Notes: generated from the letters alone by a model not told the origin. DNA of 50,082 bases from Acidilobaceae archaeon (GCA_027082825.1 JALWTO010000032.1:4792-54873), one strand, 5' to 3'. Counted from the first letter of the stretch, positions 27,281-37,666 are shown. Made by a program: numbers and translations.

Positions 27281-29104
27281 ATGGAGCCTACATATGGTAA
27301 TTTTCTGTCCATAGATCTCTCTTCTGGGAAAGACACTATTATAAACCTTGACCCAGAAATTATTAGGGCATTTATAGGAGGCAAAGGAATTGGTGCCTAC
27401 CTGCTCTTCAAGATGCTAAAGCCTAAGACAAATCCCCTTAGTCCTGATAATATTTTAATGTTTTTAACAGGACCATTTACTGGAACTTCCTATCCTACAT
27501 CAGGAAGAATGGTTGTCGTCACGAAGTCGCCCCTAACAGGTCTTTATTTGGATTCACATGCAGGAGGATCTTTAGGTCCAGAGATAAGGTACTCTGGATA
27601 TGACGGAATAATCATAAAGGGTAAAGCCTCTAGCCCCGTATATGTCTGGCTAAATGATAATAAGATAGAGATCAGAGATGCAAACAAATTCTGGGGACTC
27701 ACTATCTCTGAAACAGTGAAAAAGATTAGAAAAGAGACAGATCCTTTAGCTCATATAGCAACTATAGGTCCAGCTGGTGAAAACTTAGTTAAGTTTGCCG
27801 CAATAATGATAGATTCAGATGATGATCCTTGGAGAGCAGGAATAGCAGCCAGAGGCGGAACAGGGGCTGTAATGGGTTCTAAAAACCTGAAGGCTATAGC
27901 AGTCAAGGCTAAGAGAAAAAGAATAAGATATGCGAATTCTAATAAAGCCAAGAATGTCTTTAGGAAGGCATTCAAGCTTATAGATGAGACTAGATTTATG
28001 AAAATCAGAAGAGCCATAGGGACATCCTTCTGGGTCGAACCTATGAACAGATTTGGAATATTACCCACTAGAAATTTCAGTAGGGGTTATTTGGATGACG
28101 CAACTGGGCTTTACGGTGAATACTTGAGAGCTTTTGTAAAGAGAGATGTTGCATGTTATAACTGTCCTATTGCTTGTGGAAAGGTAGTTAGATTAGGCAA
28201 TGATCATGTTAAGGTTGAGTATGAGGATTTAGCCCTTCTTGGAAGTAACTGCCTTATAGACGACGCAATAAAAGTTGCCAAATCCTTAAGGATAGTTAAC
28301 GAAATGGGACTTGATGCGATATCAACAGGCAACGTAATAGCTTTTGCTATGGAACTTAAAGAACTAGGACTGCTAAAAGATGTTCCATCATTCGGAGACC
28401 ATGAAGGACAGAAAGAGCTCATCAAGAAAATTGCCCACAGAGAAGGTATTGGAAACCTCCTAGCTGAAGGTGTTGCAAGGGTTTCAAGGAAAATAGGAGG
28501 GAGGGCTACTGAGATAGCGATGCATGTTAAGGGAATGGAGCTTCCAGGCTATCTTCCTCAGACATCATGGGGGATGGCATTAGCCTATGCAACGTCTGAT
28601 AGAGGAGGATGTCATCAAAGAGCTTGGACAACAAGAGCCGAGATAGAAGGAGGTCTTGAAAGGTTCTCTACAGAAGGCATTGCCAAGTTTGTTAAAGAAA
28701 CACAAGATGAGAGAGCTGCAGCCTTCTCCCTCATAGTCTGTGACTTCATACCTCTCTACAGACCCTGGGAGGCCTTTGAGTCAATAACAGGAATAGAACT
28801 CAGTGAAAAAGACTATCTAATTGCAGGTGAGAGAATCTGGAACTTAGCTAGAATATTCAATATCAGAGAAGCTGGAATAAATAGAAAGGATGATACTCTT
28901 CCTCTAAGGGTCTTTAATGAACCTCTCCCATTACCCCCTGATGGTAAGTTTAATGTGATATTGAAGAAAGAGTACTTTGATAAAATGCTTAACGAATATT
29001 ACGAACTCAGAGAATGGGATTCTAAAGGGATTCCTAGAGAAGATATTATTAAGAAACTTGGCTTAACCAGATTACTTCCTGGGATACTGAACTATATATC
29101 TTAA
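27281..29104 (+). CDS. Aldehyde:ferredoxin oxidoreductase family (tungsten-pterin)
   Basis: IRAFIGGKGIGAYLLFKML, AGGSLGPEIRYSGYDGIIIKGKA, CYNCPIACGKVV (CxxCxxxC) plus distal IVCDFIPL. Open frame extends to 27116; M at 27281 begins the family domain. Confidence 0.92.
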   Translation: MEPTYGNFLSIDLSSGKDTIINLDPEIIRAFIGGKGIGAYLLFKMLKPKTNPLSPDNILMFLTGPFTGTSYPTSGRMVVVTKSPLTGLYLDSHAGGSLGPEIRYSGYDGIIIKGKASSPVYVWLNDNKIEIRDANKFWGLTISETVKKIRKETDPLAHIATIGPAGENLVKFAAIMIDSDDDPWRAGIAARGGTGAVMGSKNLKAIAVKAKRKRIRYANSNKAKNVFRKAFKLIDETRFMKIRRAIGTSFWVEPMNRFGILPTRNFSRGYLDDATGLYGEYLRAFVKRDVACYNCPIACGKVVRLGNDHVKVEYEDLALLGSNCLIDDAIKVAKSLRIVNEMGLDAISTGNVIAFAMELKELGLLKDVPSFGDHEGQKELIKKIAHREGIGNLLAEGVARVSRKIGGRATEIAMHVKGMELPGYLPQTSWGMALAYATSDRGGCHQRAWTTRAEIEGGLERFSTEGIAKFVKETQDERAAAFSLIVCDFIPLYRPWEAFESITGIELSEKDYLIAGERIWNLARIFNIREAGINRKDDTLPLRVFNEPLPLPPDGKFNVILKKEYFDKMLNEYYELREWDSKGIPREDIIKKLGLTRLLPGILNYIS

Positions 29105-29129
29105 TTTTGATTTTTTATCTAAGCAGGAG

Positions 29130-30194
29130 GTGAGTTTCATGATAAATAATAAAAATAAGATCTGGAAGATAGGTCTCGTAGGTTTTGGTAATGTAGGGCA
29201 AGGTTTTGTGAGAATTCTTGCCTTAAAAAAGGATACTTTACTTAAACGTTATAATTTTAGGTTTAAGTTAATAGCAATAGCAGACCCAATTAAGGGTTCT
29301 GTATATGATCCTGAAGGGCTTGATGAATTCAGATTAATCGAGCTTATTGAAAACAAGGGTAATATAAAATCTTACCCTAAGGGAAGAAAGGATATTGATA
29401 GTCTCACCCTTTGCAGATCTAATGATATCGACATAATAGTTGAGGTTACACCAACAAACGTTGAGACAGGAGAGCCTGGGCTTACACACATAAAAGAAGC
29501 CCTAAAACATGGGAAGCATGTAGTTACATCGAACAAAGGACCAATAGCACTGGCATATCCCGAGCTTAAAGAACTTGCCAAGAAAAATAGAGTCATGTTA
29601 AGATTTGAAGGAACAGTACTTAGTGGAACTCCATCGTTAAATCTTATCCTAGAGGCTATGGCTGGAGTTGACGTAAACAAGATAGAGGGAATAGTTAATG
29701 GGACAACAAATTTCATACTGACAAAAATGGAAGAGAACATGAGCTATGAAGATGCACTTAAGGAAGCCCAAAGATTAGGATATGCTGAGGCTGATCCTAC
29801 AGCTGATGTTGAAGGCTGGGATGCTGCTGTTAAAGCAGTTATACTTGCTAATGTTGTTATGAAAGGTAAAATAACTATTAAGGATGTTATAAGAAAAGGA
29901 ATAACAAAAGTTACCCTAAATGACGTAGAAGATGCACTCAGAAATGGACAGAGAATAAAACTCATTGCACGGGTTGTTAAAGAAGGAGATTCGATTAAGG
30001 CTTCTGTGAAGCCCGAAAGGATTAGCCTGAGTCATCCTTTAGCTAATGTCATGGGGGCTATTAATGCCTTAACGTTCTATACTGACAATCTTGGACCGGT
30101 CACAATAATCGGGCCTGGAGCTGGACGCATAGAAACTGGACAGGCTATTTTGACTGACATACTAGCGATTCACAGATACTACTCAGAATCTTAA
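29130..30194 (+). CDS. hom: Homoserine dehydrogenase
   Basis: IGLVGFGNVGQGFVRIL, VTSNKGPIALAYPEL, GIVNGTTNFILTKMEE, GYAEADPTADVEGWDAAVKAVILANV. Confidence 0.95.
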   Translation: MSFMINNKNKIWKIGLVGFGNVGQGFVRILALKKDTLLKRYNFRFKLIAIADPIKGSVYDPEGLDEFRLIELIENKGNIKSYPKGRKDIDSLTLCRSNDIDIIVEVTPTNVETGEPGLTHIKEALKHGKHVVTSNKGPIALAYPELKELAKKNRVMLRFEGTVLSGTPSLNLILEAMAGVDVNKIEGIVNGTTNFILTKMEENMSYEDALKEAQRLGYAEADPTADVEGWDAAVKAVILANVVMKGKITIKDVIRKGITKVTLNDVEDALRNGQRIKLIARVVKEGDSIKASVKPERISLSHPLANVMGAINALTFYTDNLGPVTIIGPGAGRIETGQAILTDILAIHRYYSES

Positions 30195-30260
30195 TTTTGA
30201 CCAATACTTAAATATTAAAAAGCTCCCTGAAAATAAAAGACTCTCTATCAAAACATGTTT

Positions 30261-30629
30261 TTATTTATTACAAATACTCTCTAAGATACCTAAAATTCCT
30301 GCAACCAAATGCTTTAGGTTATTATAAATAGGATCCTCAGAGTCAGCTTTCATCATAACCGCATAAACAGTGTTTTTGAGCTCACATATCCTTATATGCG
30401 AAGAAAGATCATTTCCCTTCTCCACATTTCCAATAACAGAGTTCATTCCCCCAAGTATGATAAGAAGTTTGTTTCTCCAAGCAACTGCCAAATCTAAAAG
30501 TGGGGAGCTTTTTCCTTCCAACTTTCCTATCATATGATCTAAAGCAATTACCCTATTGGTTATTGCATTTCTATAAGCCTTAAGCTCTTCAACCCAACAA
30601 TGTTTACTTAGCTTTCCAACACTAGTCAC
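30261..30629 (-). CDS. Hypothetical helical protein
   Basis: 122-aa ORF in otherwise unoccupied sequence; no recognised domain. Confidence 0.5.
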   Translation of the reverse strand: MTSVGKLSKHCWVEELKAYRNAITNRVIALDHMIGKLEGKSSPLLDLAVAWRNKLLIILGGMNSVIGNVEKGNDLSSHIRICELKNTVYAVMMKADSEDPIYNNLKHLVAGILGILESICNK

Positions 30630-30848
30630 TTCCCTCCCCCTTTATAGCTCTCGTCTTATGGATAGAAAAAGGAGCAGCCTGTTACTAATTATAAATCATG
30701 TTTACCTATAAGCTTCCTAGAGGTCACTGTCTCCTAAGAAATAGAATTCACAACCTTTCCTCCCACTCAAACCTATTTAAAGTCTGGTTAGAAGTCTGCT
30801 TCTTGGCAACAGAGAATTATTCTAGGAGAACAATGAGGTGAGCGTGTT

Positions 30849-31172
30849 TTGGAGCTTAGAGATGCCAAGAGAGATGATCCTGAGATAACGTCTAACTTAT
30901 CTGTCATTTATGAGGACCCAGAAGTTATAGTTTATACTGCCCCTAATGAGGACGAACTTAAAAGTATACTTCTCAATTTACTGAGCCAAAATGAGAAAAT
31001 GAATATAAGAGAACTACATTCAGTACTTTCTGGACTGGCGAGTGAGGATAAGATAAGACATGCACTAAATGAACTTATAGAAGAAGGCAAGGTTCTCGTT
31101 GACAGTCAAGGCTATTATTATATAAATTATGTTGCAGGGGCTGATATGGAAGATTACTATCTTGAATCTTGA
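30849..31172 (+). CDS. Small winged-helix-like protein
   Basis: SILLNLLSQNEKMNIRELHSVLSGLASEDKIRHALNELIEEGKVLVDSQGYYYI resembles a wHTH; SD-like GAGGTG ahead. Confidence 0.6.
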   Translation: MELRDAKRDDPEITSNLSVIYEDPEVIVYTAPNEDELKSILLNLLSQNEKMNIRELHSVLSGLASEDKIRHALNELIEEGKVLVDSQGYYYINYVAGADMEDYYLES

Positions 31173-31215
31173 TAGTATAAAACGTTGAATAGTCAAAAAA
31201 GAGAGGGGGTGAACC

Positions 31216-31524
31216 TTGTTGACAGAGCCTGAAGCTCCTGAGGAAAAAGAAGAAAGCCCTGAAAAAAGATGGATAGAAAAAATGATTAAAAGTGCAAAAA
31301 GATACCATAAGCTTTGTCCCTATTATGATAAAAAGACTAAGCAATGCCTCTTAATGGTTACAGTTGAAAATACGACTGGACGGTGTGATAGAGAGGGTAG
31401 ATTTGAAGGATGCCCCATTTTCGTTAAGTTTCTTGAAAAGGTTTATGAACATTATACTAGTAGAAAGAAAACCCTACCGACAGATTTTCATGACGTTGCT
31501 AATCAGGCATATATTATATTTTAA
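31216..31524 (+). CDS. Small four-cysteine protein of unknown function
   Basis: CPYYDKKTKQC...GRCDREGRFEGCPIF; follows the wHTH gene on the same strand. Confidence 0.65.
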   Translation: MLTEPEAPEEKEESPEKRWIEKMIKSAKRYHKLCPYYDKKTKQCLLMVTVENTTGRCDREGRFEGCPIFVKFLEKVYEHYTSRKKTLPTDFHDVANQAYIIF

Positions 31525-31529
31525 TTGAC

Positions 31530-32657
31530 TTAAGCTCTTAGAATCTCTTTTTCATACCACCCCTTAGTTATGTTTTTAGTTGTAAATTCAATGAGTTTTG
31601 CTGTATTCACTACATCTCTGAGACTTAAGACTTCCACAGGACTATGTATATATCTAGTTGGTATCGAAAGCGTTGACGTCGGTATGCCCTCTTTGGTCAA
31701 AGCTATTATTGCCCCATCGGTCATCCCTCCAGACATAACAGAAAGCTGATATGGTATGTTGTTCTTTTTTGCAGTTTCAATTATAAGATTAAGGAGTTTT
31801 GGATTTGTTATAAGACCACTTGCTGACCTTCCATCAGCAACTGTTATAGCAGGTCCTTTTCCTACCTCAGCCACTTTTTCTTTTGGATCTCCACCTGGGA
31901 CGTCATTAGCTGTAGTAACATCAACAGCAAATGCTACATCTGGGGATATAGAATATGCTGCAACTCTTGCTCCTTTAAGTCCAACTTCTTCTTGAACGGC
32001 AGCAACAAAATAAACATCAGTCTCAACAGGATCTATGGACTTAAATGCTTGAAGTAATGCTACAACTCCTGCTCTATCGTCAAAGGCCTTACCTGTTGCC
32101 TTATCCCCTAACATGCTTATTGTTTGTCTGTCTAAGTCAACAGGGCTTCCAATTCTTATACCAATGTCTTCCACTTCTTTTTTGCTAGATGCACCTATGT
32201 CAACAAAGAGTTTGCTTAAAGGAATGACTTTCTCCCTTTCTTCAGGCCTAAGTAAGTGAGGAGGCTTTGTACCTACTACTCCATAGATAAACTTTCCCTT
32301 ATCAGTAAGGATCCTAACTCTCTGTCCTGGAAGAATTAGATCCCACCAACCACCTACGGGACTTAGATAAACATAACCCTTATCGTCTATATATTTCACA
32401 AAGAAACCTATTTCATCCATATGCGCATCCCAGAGAATCTTAAGCCCTCCCCTACTACCCTTCTTGGTTGCTATTACGTTTCCAAGTCTATCAACTTTTA
32501 CGTCATCGGCAACATTACTGATTTCATCAATAATAATCGACCTTATCTCATCTTCATATCCAGAGATACCAAATGCCTCTGAGAACCTTTTTAACATATC
32601 AAAAAGCTCCTTAAGATCTGAATGCTCACTCAAGGCTCTCGCCCAGCAGATTTTCAT
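31530..32657 (-). CDS. M42 family metallopeptidase (deblocking aminopeptidase / endoglucanase-like)
   Basis: ILWDAHMDEIGFFVKYID, KAFDDRAGVVALLQAF, AAVQEEVGLKGARVAAY, MSGGMTDGAIIALTKEGIPTSTLSIPTRYIHSPVEV. Confidence 0.95.
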   Translation of the reverse strand: MKICWARALSEHSDLKELFDMLKRFSEAFGISGYEDEIRSIIIDEISNVADDVKVDRLGNVIATKKGSRGGLKILWDAHMDEIGFFVKYIDDKGYVYLSPVGGWWDLILPGQRVRILTDKGKFIYGVVGTKPPHLLRPEEREKVIPLSKLFVDIGASSKKEVEDIGIRIGSPVDLDRQTISMLGDKATGKAFDDRAGVVALLQAFKSIDPVETDVYFVAAVQEEVGLKGARVAAYSISPDVAFAVDVTTANDVPGGDPKEKVAEVGKGPAITVADGRSASGLITNPKLLNLIIETAKKNNIPYQLSVMSGGMTDGAIIALTKEGIPTSTLSIPTRYIHSPVEVLSLRDVVNTAKLIEFTTKNITKGWYEKEILRA

Positions 32658-32789
32658 ATAAATATACTAAAAACATAGAATAAAAGATTTCTATTGCAAA
32701 TTTTCCCTTAAATAAACGAAAAATTTAATAACGACAAAATTAACCTTTCCTATTTTTAATAAAGGCTATAGATTTTAAATCTCAGATGT

Positions 32790-34124
32790 GTGAGATTCTT
32801 GACATGCAAGAAACTTTTAGATGAGATTAAAAAATTAGTTGACATCATTATCATTAGCTCAAATCTTGAGAAAAAGGTTAAGAAAAGAATATCCAAAGGT
32901 CTTAGGCCTCTTGACCCGAAGAAGGGTATAGTCGTAATCTCTATAGGAAAAGCCGCAACTTCCATGGCAAGAGGCGCATTAGAAGTCCTTGGAGAGAAAG
33001 TAGTTGGTGGTGTAGTTGCTACTCCTTATACTACGACAATCAAAGAAAGACTAGAACCATTAGAGATTATTAAGGGAAGTCATCCAATTCCAGATGAACA
33101 TTCGGTTGATGCAGCTCAAAGAGTTATTGAGTGGAGTAAGGAGGCTAAAAATGCAGGTGGACTTCTTGCCTTAATATCTGGAGGGGGTTCTGCTACGGTT
33201 GAAATGCCCCTTGAACCACTTACAATAGATGACATAAAGGAACTTAACAAAGTTCTCCTAGTATCTGGAGCCTCAATAAGGGAAATAAATACAGTAAGAA
33301 AACATATATCCAAAATCAAAGGAGGAAGGCTTGTATCCTTGGCAAGCCCAGCAAGTATTCTAGGTCTATATGCAAGTGATGTTCCAGGAGATAAAGTTGA
33401 GGATATAGCCTCTGGGCCTACAGCACCTGATCCTACAACTTTCCTTGACGCACTTAATGTTCTCAAAAGCTATAACATTGATGATAAAGTTCCTAAGAAT
33501 GTGATTAAGCTCCTTGAAATGGGCCTTGAAGGTAAAATCAGAGAAACGCCTAAACCTGAAAATTCTATCTTCAAAAGAGTTAAGAACGAAGTTATAGCAA
33601 AGAATCTTGATGTACTGAACTCATTAGAGGAAACACTTGTAAAAAAAGGTTACAACACAATTAAGCTTACTAGCAGAATTGAGGGCGAGTCAAGAGAGGT
33701 TGCAAAGGTATTGTCCTCACTAGCCTTGGAATCCTTGGAAAATGGAATACCATATCCTCCACCCTTTGCCTTAATACTTGGAGGTGAAACTAGCGTCACT
33801 ATTAGAGGCAAAGGTATTGGTGGAAGAAATCAGGAGCTTGTGCTGGCCTGGGCCTTGAGGGCCCACTATTGGGCAGGAGATATAGATAATACTGTTATTC
33901 TTGCAGTGGATACTGATGGAATAGATGGATTTACTGATGCGGCAGGGGCTTACATGTTTCCTTCAGACATAGGAATGGCTAGAACATTAGGATTAAACCC
34001 TGAAGAATATCTAAACAACAATAATTCCTACAATCTTCTCAAAAAAATTAAAAGATTAGTAGTTACTGGGCCTACCGGATCTAATCTGAACAGCGTAATT
34101 GTAATGCTTGTAGGCAAATGTTAA
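32790..34124 (+). CDS. Glycerate 2-kinase (MOFRL family)
   Basis: GIVVISIGKAATSMARGALEVLG, GGLLALISGGGSATVEMP, LILGGETSVTIRGKGIGGRNQELVLAWAL, VDTDGIDGFTDAAGAY. Confidence 0.93.
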   Translation: MRFLTCKKLLDEIKKLVDIIIISSNLEKKVKKRISKGLRPLDPKKGIVVISIGKAATSMARGALEVLGEKVVGGVVATPYTTTIKERLEPLEIIKGSHPIPDEHSVDAAQRVIEWSKEAKNAGGLLALISGGGSATVEMPLEPLTIDDIKELNKVLLVSGASIREINTVRKHISKIKGGRLVSLASPASILGLYASDVPGDKVEDIASGPTAPDPTTFLDALNVLKSYNIDDKVPKNVIKLLEMGLEGKIRETPKPENSIFKRVKNEVIAKNLDVLNSLEETLVKKGYNTIKLTSRIEGESREVAKVLSSLALESLENGIPYPPPFALILGGETSVTIRGKGIGGRNQELVLAWALRAHYWAGDIDNTVILAVDTDGIDGFTDAAGAYMFPSDIGMARTLGLNPEEYLNNNNSYNLLKKIKRLVVTGPTGSNLNSVIVMLVGKC

Positions 34125-34127
34125 GTA

Positions 34128-34883
34128 TTAAGTATATCTCCCAGCGTTTAATGAAAGTATATGACCTGTTATTGTTCTTGATCTAGATGGATCTGCCAAA
34201 AACATTATGGCCTCGGCTACATCCTCTGGTTTTAAAATGGTCTTGAGAGGATGAAGTTCTTCAATCCTTTTTCTCTTCTCATACGTGTCTATGAATTCCT
34301 TGACCAGATCTGTCTCAACAAAACTTGGAGCAACTGCATTAACCCTTATACCTTTTGAAGCCAGCTCTACTGCAAGCCTTTTTGTAAAGCCAATTAAACC
34401 AGCTTTGGAGGAGGCATAGGCAACCGAAGCCAAGACATTACCTGTTTGTCCTGCTATGCTAGCAACATTAACTATACTAGCCCAAGGAGCTTTAATCATC
34501 AGAGGTAGAAGAAACTTTGTCATAATAAATGCTCCTGTCAAGTTAACTTCAATAATTCTCTTCCATTCACTAACTTCTATCTTATCTATCGTTCCTGAAT
34601 TTATTATTCCAGCATTATTAACTAAGACATTTAGATAAGGAATCCTTTTCTCAAGATCATTCTTAAGTCTTATAACGTCGTTAATATCAGATATATCAAC
34701 TTTATATGACAACGCCAGGGGGATCTCAAGTCTTAAGAGCTCTTTAACTGTCTCCTCAGCTTTGTCCCTCTTGCTCTTATAGGTTATTATAACACCCCAG
34801 CCCTCCTTTGCAAACCTAAGAGCCGTAGCCTTTCCAATACCTCTAGAACCTCCAGTTATGAGTGCGTAAGTGTTTCCGTTCAT
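34128..34883 (-). CDS. SDR family oxidoreductase (3-oxoacyl-ACP reductase-like)
   Basis: ALITGGSRGIGKATALRFA, LVNNAGI, SIAGQTGNVLASVAYASSKAGLIGFTKRLA. Confidence 0.94.
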   Translation of the reverse strand: MNGNTYALITGGSRGIGKATALRFAKEGWGVIITYKSKRDKAEETVKELLRLEIPLALSYKVDISDINDVIRLKNDLEKRIPYLNVLVNNAGIINSGTIDKIEVSEWKRIIEVNLTGAFIMTKFLLPLMIKAPWASIVNVASIAGQTGNVLASVAYASSKAGLIGFTKRLAVELASKGIRVNAVAPSFVETDLVKEFIDTYEKRKRIEELHPLKTILKPEDVAEAIMFLADPSRSRTITGHILSLNAGRYT

Positions 34884-34992
34884 TAGTGTCCACCCATACC
34901 TCTAAGAAACTACAGAAAAAATAAGAGCGAAAGTGAGTTATTTAATTAACTTTTAAACCATTGTTAGATCAAGAAATGCTGGGGGTTTGATT

Positions 34993-35343
34993 TTGAGCAA
35001 GAAAAGCCTAGTTTCTAAACTGGCTGATGCGGTTATATGGATCGATAAGGAAGCAGAGAAATTAAGGAGTGAAATCAAAGATAAGACTAAGGAGTTTTTA
35101 GAGTTTGCTGACGATTCTGCAGAAAGACTTGGAGCCGAAGGTGAAAATGAACTAAAAAACATAATCAAAGAGCTTAGAGAAAAATTGAAGGAACTTGAAA
35201 AAGACCTTGAAGAAAATTATAAGAACATGGCAAAAAAGAGTCTAGAGGAGATAGATGAACTTGCAAAAAAGAATTTCGACAAAGCTACAGAGGAAGTCGA
35301 GAAAAATGTAATTAATATCCTAACAGGAGGTGCTAAAAACTGA
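34993..35343 (+). CDS. Coiled-coil protein, probable A/V-type ATPase peripheral stalk subunit (H/G-like)
   Basis: Charged coiled coil throughout, immediately upstream of and overlapping the subunit C gene; TTG at 34993 after GGGGG. Confidence 0.55.
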   Translation: MSKKSLVSKLADAVIWIDKEAEKLRSEIKDKTKEFLEFADDSAERLGAEGENELKNIIKELREKLKELEKDLEENYKNMAKKSLEEIDELAKKNFDKATEEVEKNVINILTGGAKN

Positions 35344-36392
35344 GTAGCCCTTCCAGTTACGCTAAAGTCCTTCCTATGCTTAGAGTCTTAAAATCTGAAT
35401 TACTTACTGAGGAAAAGCTTAAGGATATCATGGAAATATCTGTTCTCGAGGAGGCACTCAACTCCCTAAGAGAAACCCCATATGCCAGTGTCGCTGAAGC
35501 CCATGATCTGGATGAGGCACTCAGAATAGCCTTCTCTGTGTATGCTGAAAGAATAAGAAAAATAGCCAAGTTCTCTCCCAAAGAACTTAAGAACTATGTC
35601 CTAGCTTTTATAAGAGAAGATATGCTCAGAGATATTATGAGTGTCATTGCAGCCTCCATTTTGAAAAGTCCTATAGAACCAAAAAGCCTAGTTACATATG
35701 TCCTAGAGGATTCGCCACTAAGGCTGATAGAACAAGACCCAGAATCTCTCAAAAATCCACAAAGATTAACTGAGATCCTCTCCTCAGATACCTGGCTGAG
35801 GCCTTATCTTGAGAAAGTCCTAGAGGTTGTTCAGAAAGGAAAAGACATCAAAGCACTGAACTTCCTTTCTTCTTCCTTTGTCATAGATATTTATTCTGAT
35901 ATAATGAGAACAACGAAGCTAAATATTAATGAAATAAACGAAGCTAAGAAGGTTTTATGTCCCAAGCTTTATATAACAAGTCTTAGTGCTGTTCTCGAGG
36001 CAAGTATTTCCAATATTTCTCCTAAAACCCTTCGTGAAGTCTCTCCTCGCTCTGATATATGCAAAGCTTGGACCAAAGTCGTATCTATATATGAGAGGGA
36101 ACAAGAGTTTGAAGCTCTAACGAACTCCCTTAAAAGAGAGCTGAGAGATATAGCAATTGAAGGAGAAACATTTAACATCATTTTGATTAATGCTAGGCTT
36201 AATGCACTAAAAAAAGTTAAAAAAGAGTCACTAGCCAGCTACACTGGATATCCCTTCTCAATAAAGCTTCTTACTGGGGCTTTAACTCTCTTAAGACTTG
36301 AATATGATACTCTCAAGGTTATTCTCTCGGCAATAGATTTAGGTCTTAAACCAGAGGAATATGAAGAAAGAATCATAGCCTCTTATTCCTGA
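35340..36392 (+). CDS. A/V-type ATP synthase subunit C (AC39)
   Basis: SSYAKVLPMLRVLKSELLTEEKLKDIMEISVLEEALNSLRETPYA... is AC39-like. Family-like N-terminus extends upstream of ATG 35376 to CTG 35340. Confidence 0.8.
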   Translation: MSSPSSYAKVLPMLRVLKSELLTEEKLKDIMEISVLEEALNSLRETPYASVAEAHDLDEALRIAFSVYAERIRKIAKFSPKELKNYVLAFIREDMLRDIMSVIAASILKSPIEPKSLVTYVLEDSPLRLIEQDPESLKNPQRLTEILSSDTWLRPYLEKVLEVVQKGKDIKALNFLSSSFVIDIYSDIMRTTKLNINEINEAKKVLCPKLYITSLSAVLEASISNISPKTLREVSPRSDICKAWTKVVSIYEREQEFEALTNSLKRELRDIAIEGETFNIILINARLNALKKVKKESLASYTGYPFSIKLLTGALTLLRLEYDTLKVILSAIDLGLKPEEYEERIIASYS

Positions 36393-37342
36393 AAAGAGAT
36401 TTCATATCCTTTATTTCTTGGCTTAGCTATCCAAACATTACCCTCCATACCAATGAGTTTGAGAAGCTTCCTTAATGCAAAAAGTACACTAGTAGCCATA
36501 TCCTTAGCTGCAATGGTATAAAGTGTAGGTCCCCAACTTGATTGAGCCAGATATATTCTGTCTTTTTCGGCTTCGGCTACTAAAGCGGTTATATCGCTTC
36601 TATAAATGGAGCCCTGAACTTTACTAAAATACATACCTGTACCTCTCTGCACCTCTCTAAGCCCATTTATAACTTCATCTAGACATCCTCTTACTAGCCC
36701 TAGGGTTAGCCTTAAAGTTCCCCGACTCATAAGCCTCTCTGCCTCAGCAGAGGGATTCCAAGGATTTCTCATAATCTTATCTTCCTCCTCTTCTGCAAGA
36801 CCTCTCTTTACCCTTGGAAGAACTACAATGAATCTCCACATGTCAGGAATTTTGAAGTGAAAAATAGGCCTGGGCCCTTTAGCATCTGGAAGGCCAGAGT
36901 CTATAACAAAGCCTCCATATTTAAAAAGAAGAGTACCAACACCAGAGTATTTAAGTAATCCTAAAGATCTAGATACTTCTAAGGGATCACAGGATGTTCC
37001 TCTAAACATATTCAGACCACATAGGACTGCCAGAAGGGTCTGAGTAGTGCTACCTAATCCTACATGCCTAGGTATATAAGTAGCTACCTCTATGCAAATG
37101 TCAGCAATTCCAATACTCTCTATGCTCTTTAATATCATTCTCTTAATTTCATTAGGGGCAATGACAGAAATTTCTTCACAAGACCTAATTCTGATCTTTA
37201 AGCTTGGTTCTTCTATGTAAAAACCTAAGGACCCCCAAAGAACCTTCCAGTTTCTTCCAATGTGATAGAATCCTCCATGAAGCCTTGAACCCGAGGTTAC
37301 CACTATTGAGTTAAACCGTTTTTTGTCATCATATAATTTCAC
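36383..37342 (-). CDS. Beta-ribofuranosylaminobenzene 5'-phosphate (beta-RFAP) synthase family, GHMP-kinase-like
   Basis: TSGSRLHGGFYHIG...GSLGFYIEEP; RHVGLGSTTQTLLAVLCGL; YSGVGTLLFKYGGFVIDSG. Confidence 0.85.
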   Translation of the reverse strand: MKLYDDKKRFNSIVVTSGSRLHGGFYHIGRNWKVLWGSLGFYIEEPSLKIRIRSCEEISVIAPNEIKRMILKSIESIGIADICIEVATYIPRHVGLGSTTQTLLAVLCGLNMFRGTSCDPLEVSRSLGLLKYSGVGTLLFKYGGFVIDSGLPDAKGPRPIFHFKIPDMWRFIVVLPRVKRGLAEEEEDKIMRNPWNPSAEAERLMSRGTLRLTLGLVRGCLDEVINGLREVQRGTGMYFSKVQGSIYRSDITALVAEAEKDRIYLAQSSWGPTLYTIAAKDMATSVLFALRKLLKLIGMEGNVWIAKPRNKGYEISFQE

Positions 37343-37441
37343 TTCTAGAGCACCTCTAAAATATTATAATACTGTAGTCATACTTCTGGACCCCCTTTAT
37401 AAGCCTTATGAGATACTTATAGCATTTTCGGGTGGGAAATA

Positions 37442-37666
37442 GTGCGTCTTGTAACAGTAAAGATGCCTGAGATCTATGTTAACGGGATTGATGAACTAGT
37501 TAAAGCTGGAAGGTATTCAAGTAGAAGTGAGGTAATAAGGATTGCTGTCAGAGAACTTCTCAAGAGAGAATTATGGAGTGCTGGACTTCCTGCAGAAACG
37601 CTCTGGCAGTATGGAGGACTTAAACCAGCTTATGAGGATGATAGCGACACGATAGTAGAGGATTGA
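37442..37666 (+). CDS. Ribbon-helix-helix (CopG-like) protein
   Basis: VTVKMPEIYVNGIDELVKAGRYSSRSEVIRIAVRELLKREL; GTG start. Confidence 0.88.
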   Translation: MRLVTVKMPEIYVNGIDELVKAGRYSSRSEVIRIAVRELLKRELWSAGLPAETLWQYGGLKPAYEDDSDTIVED

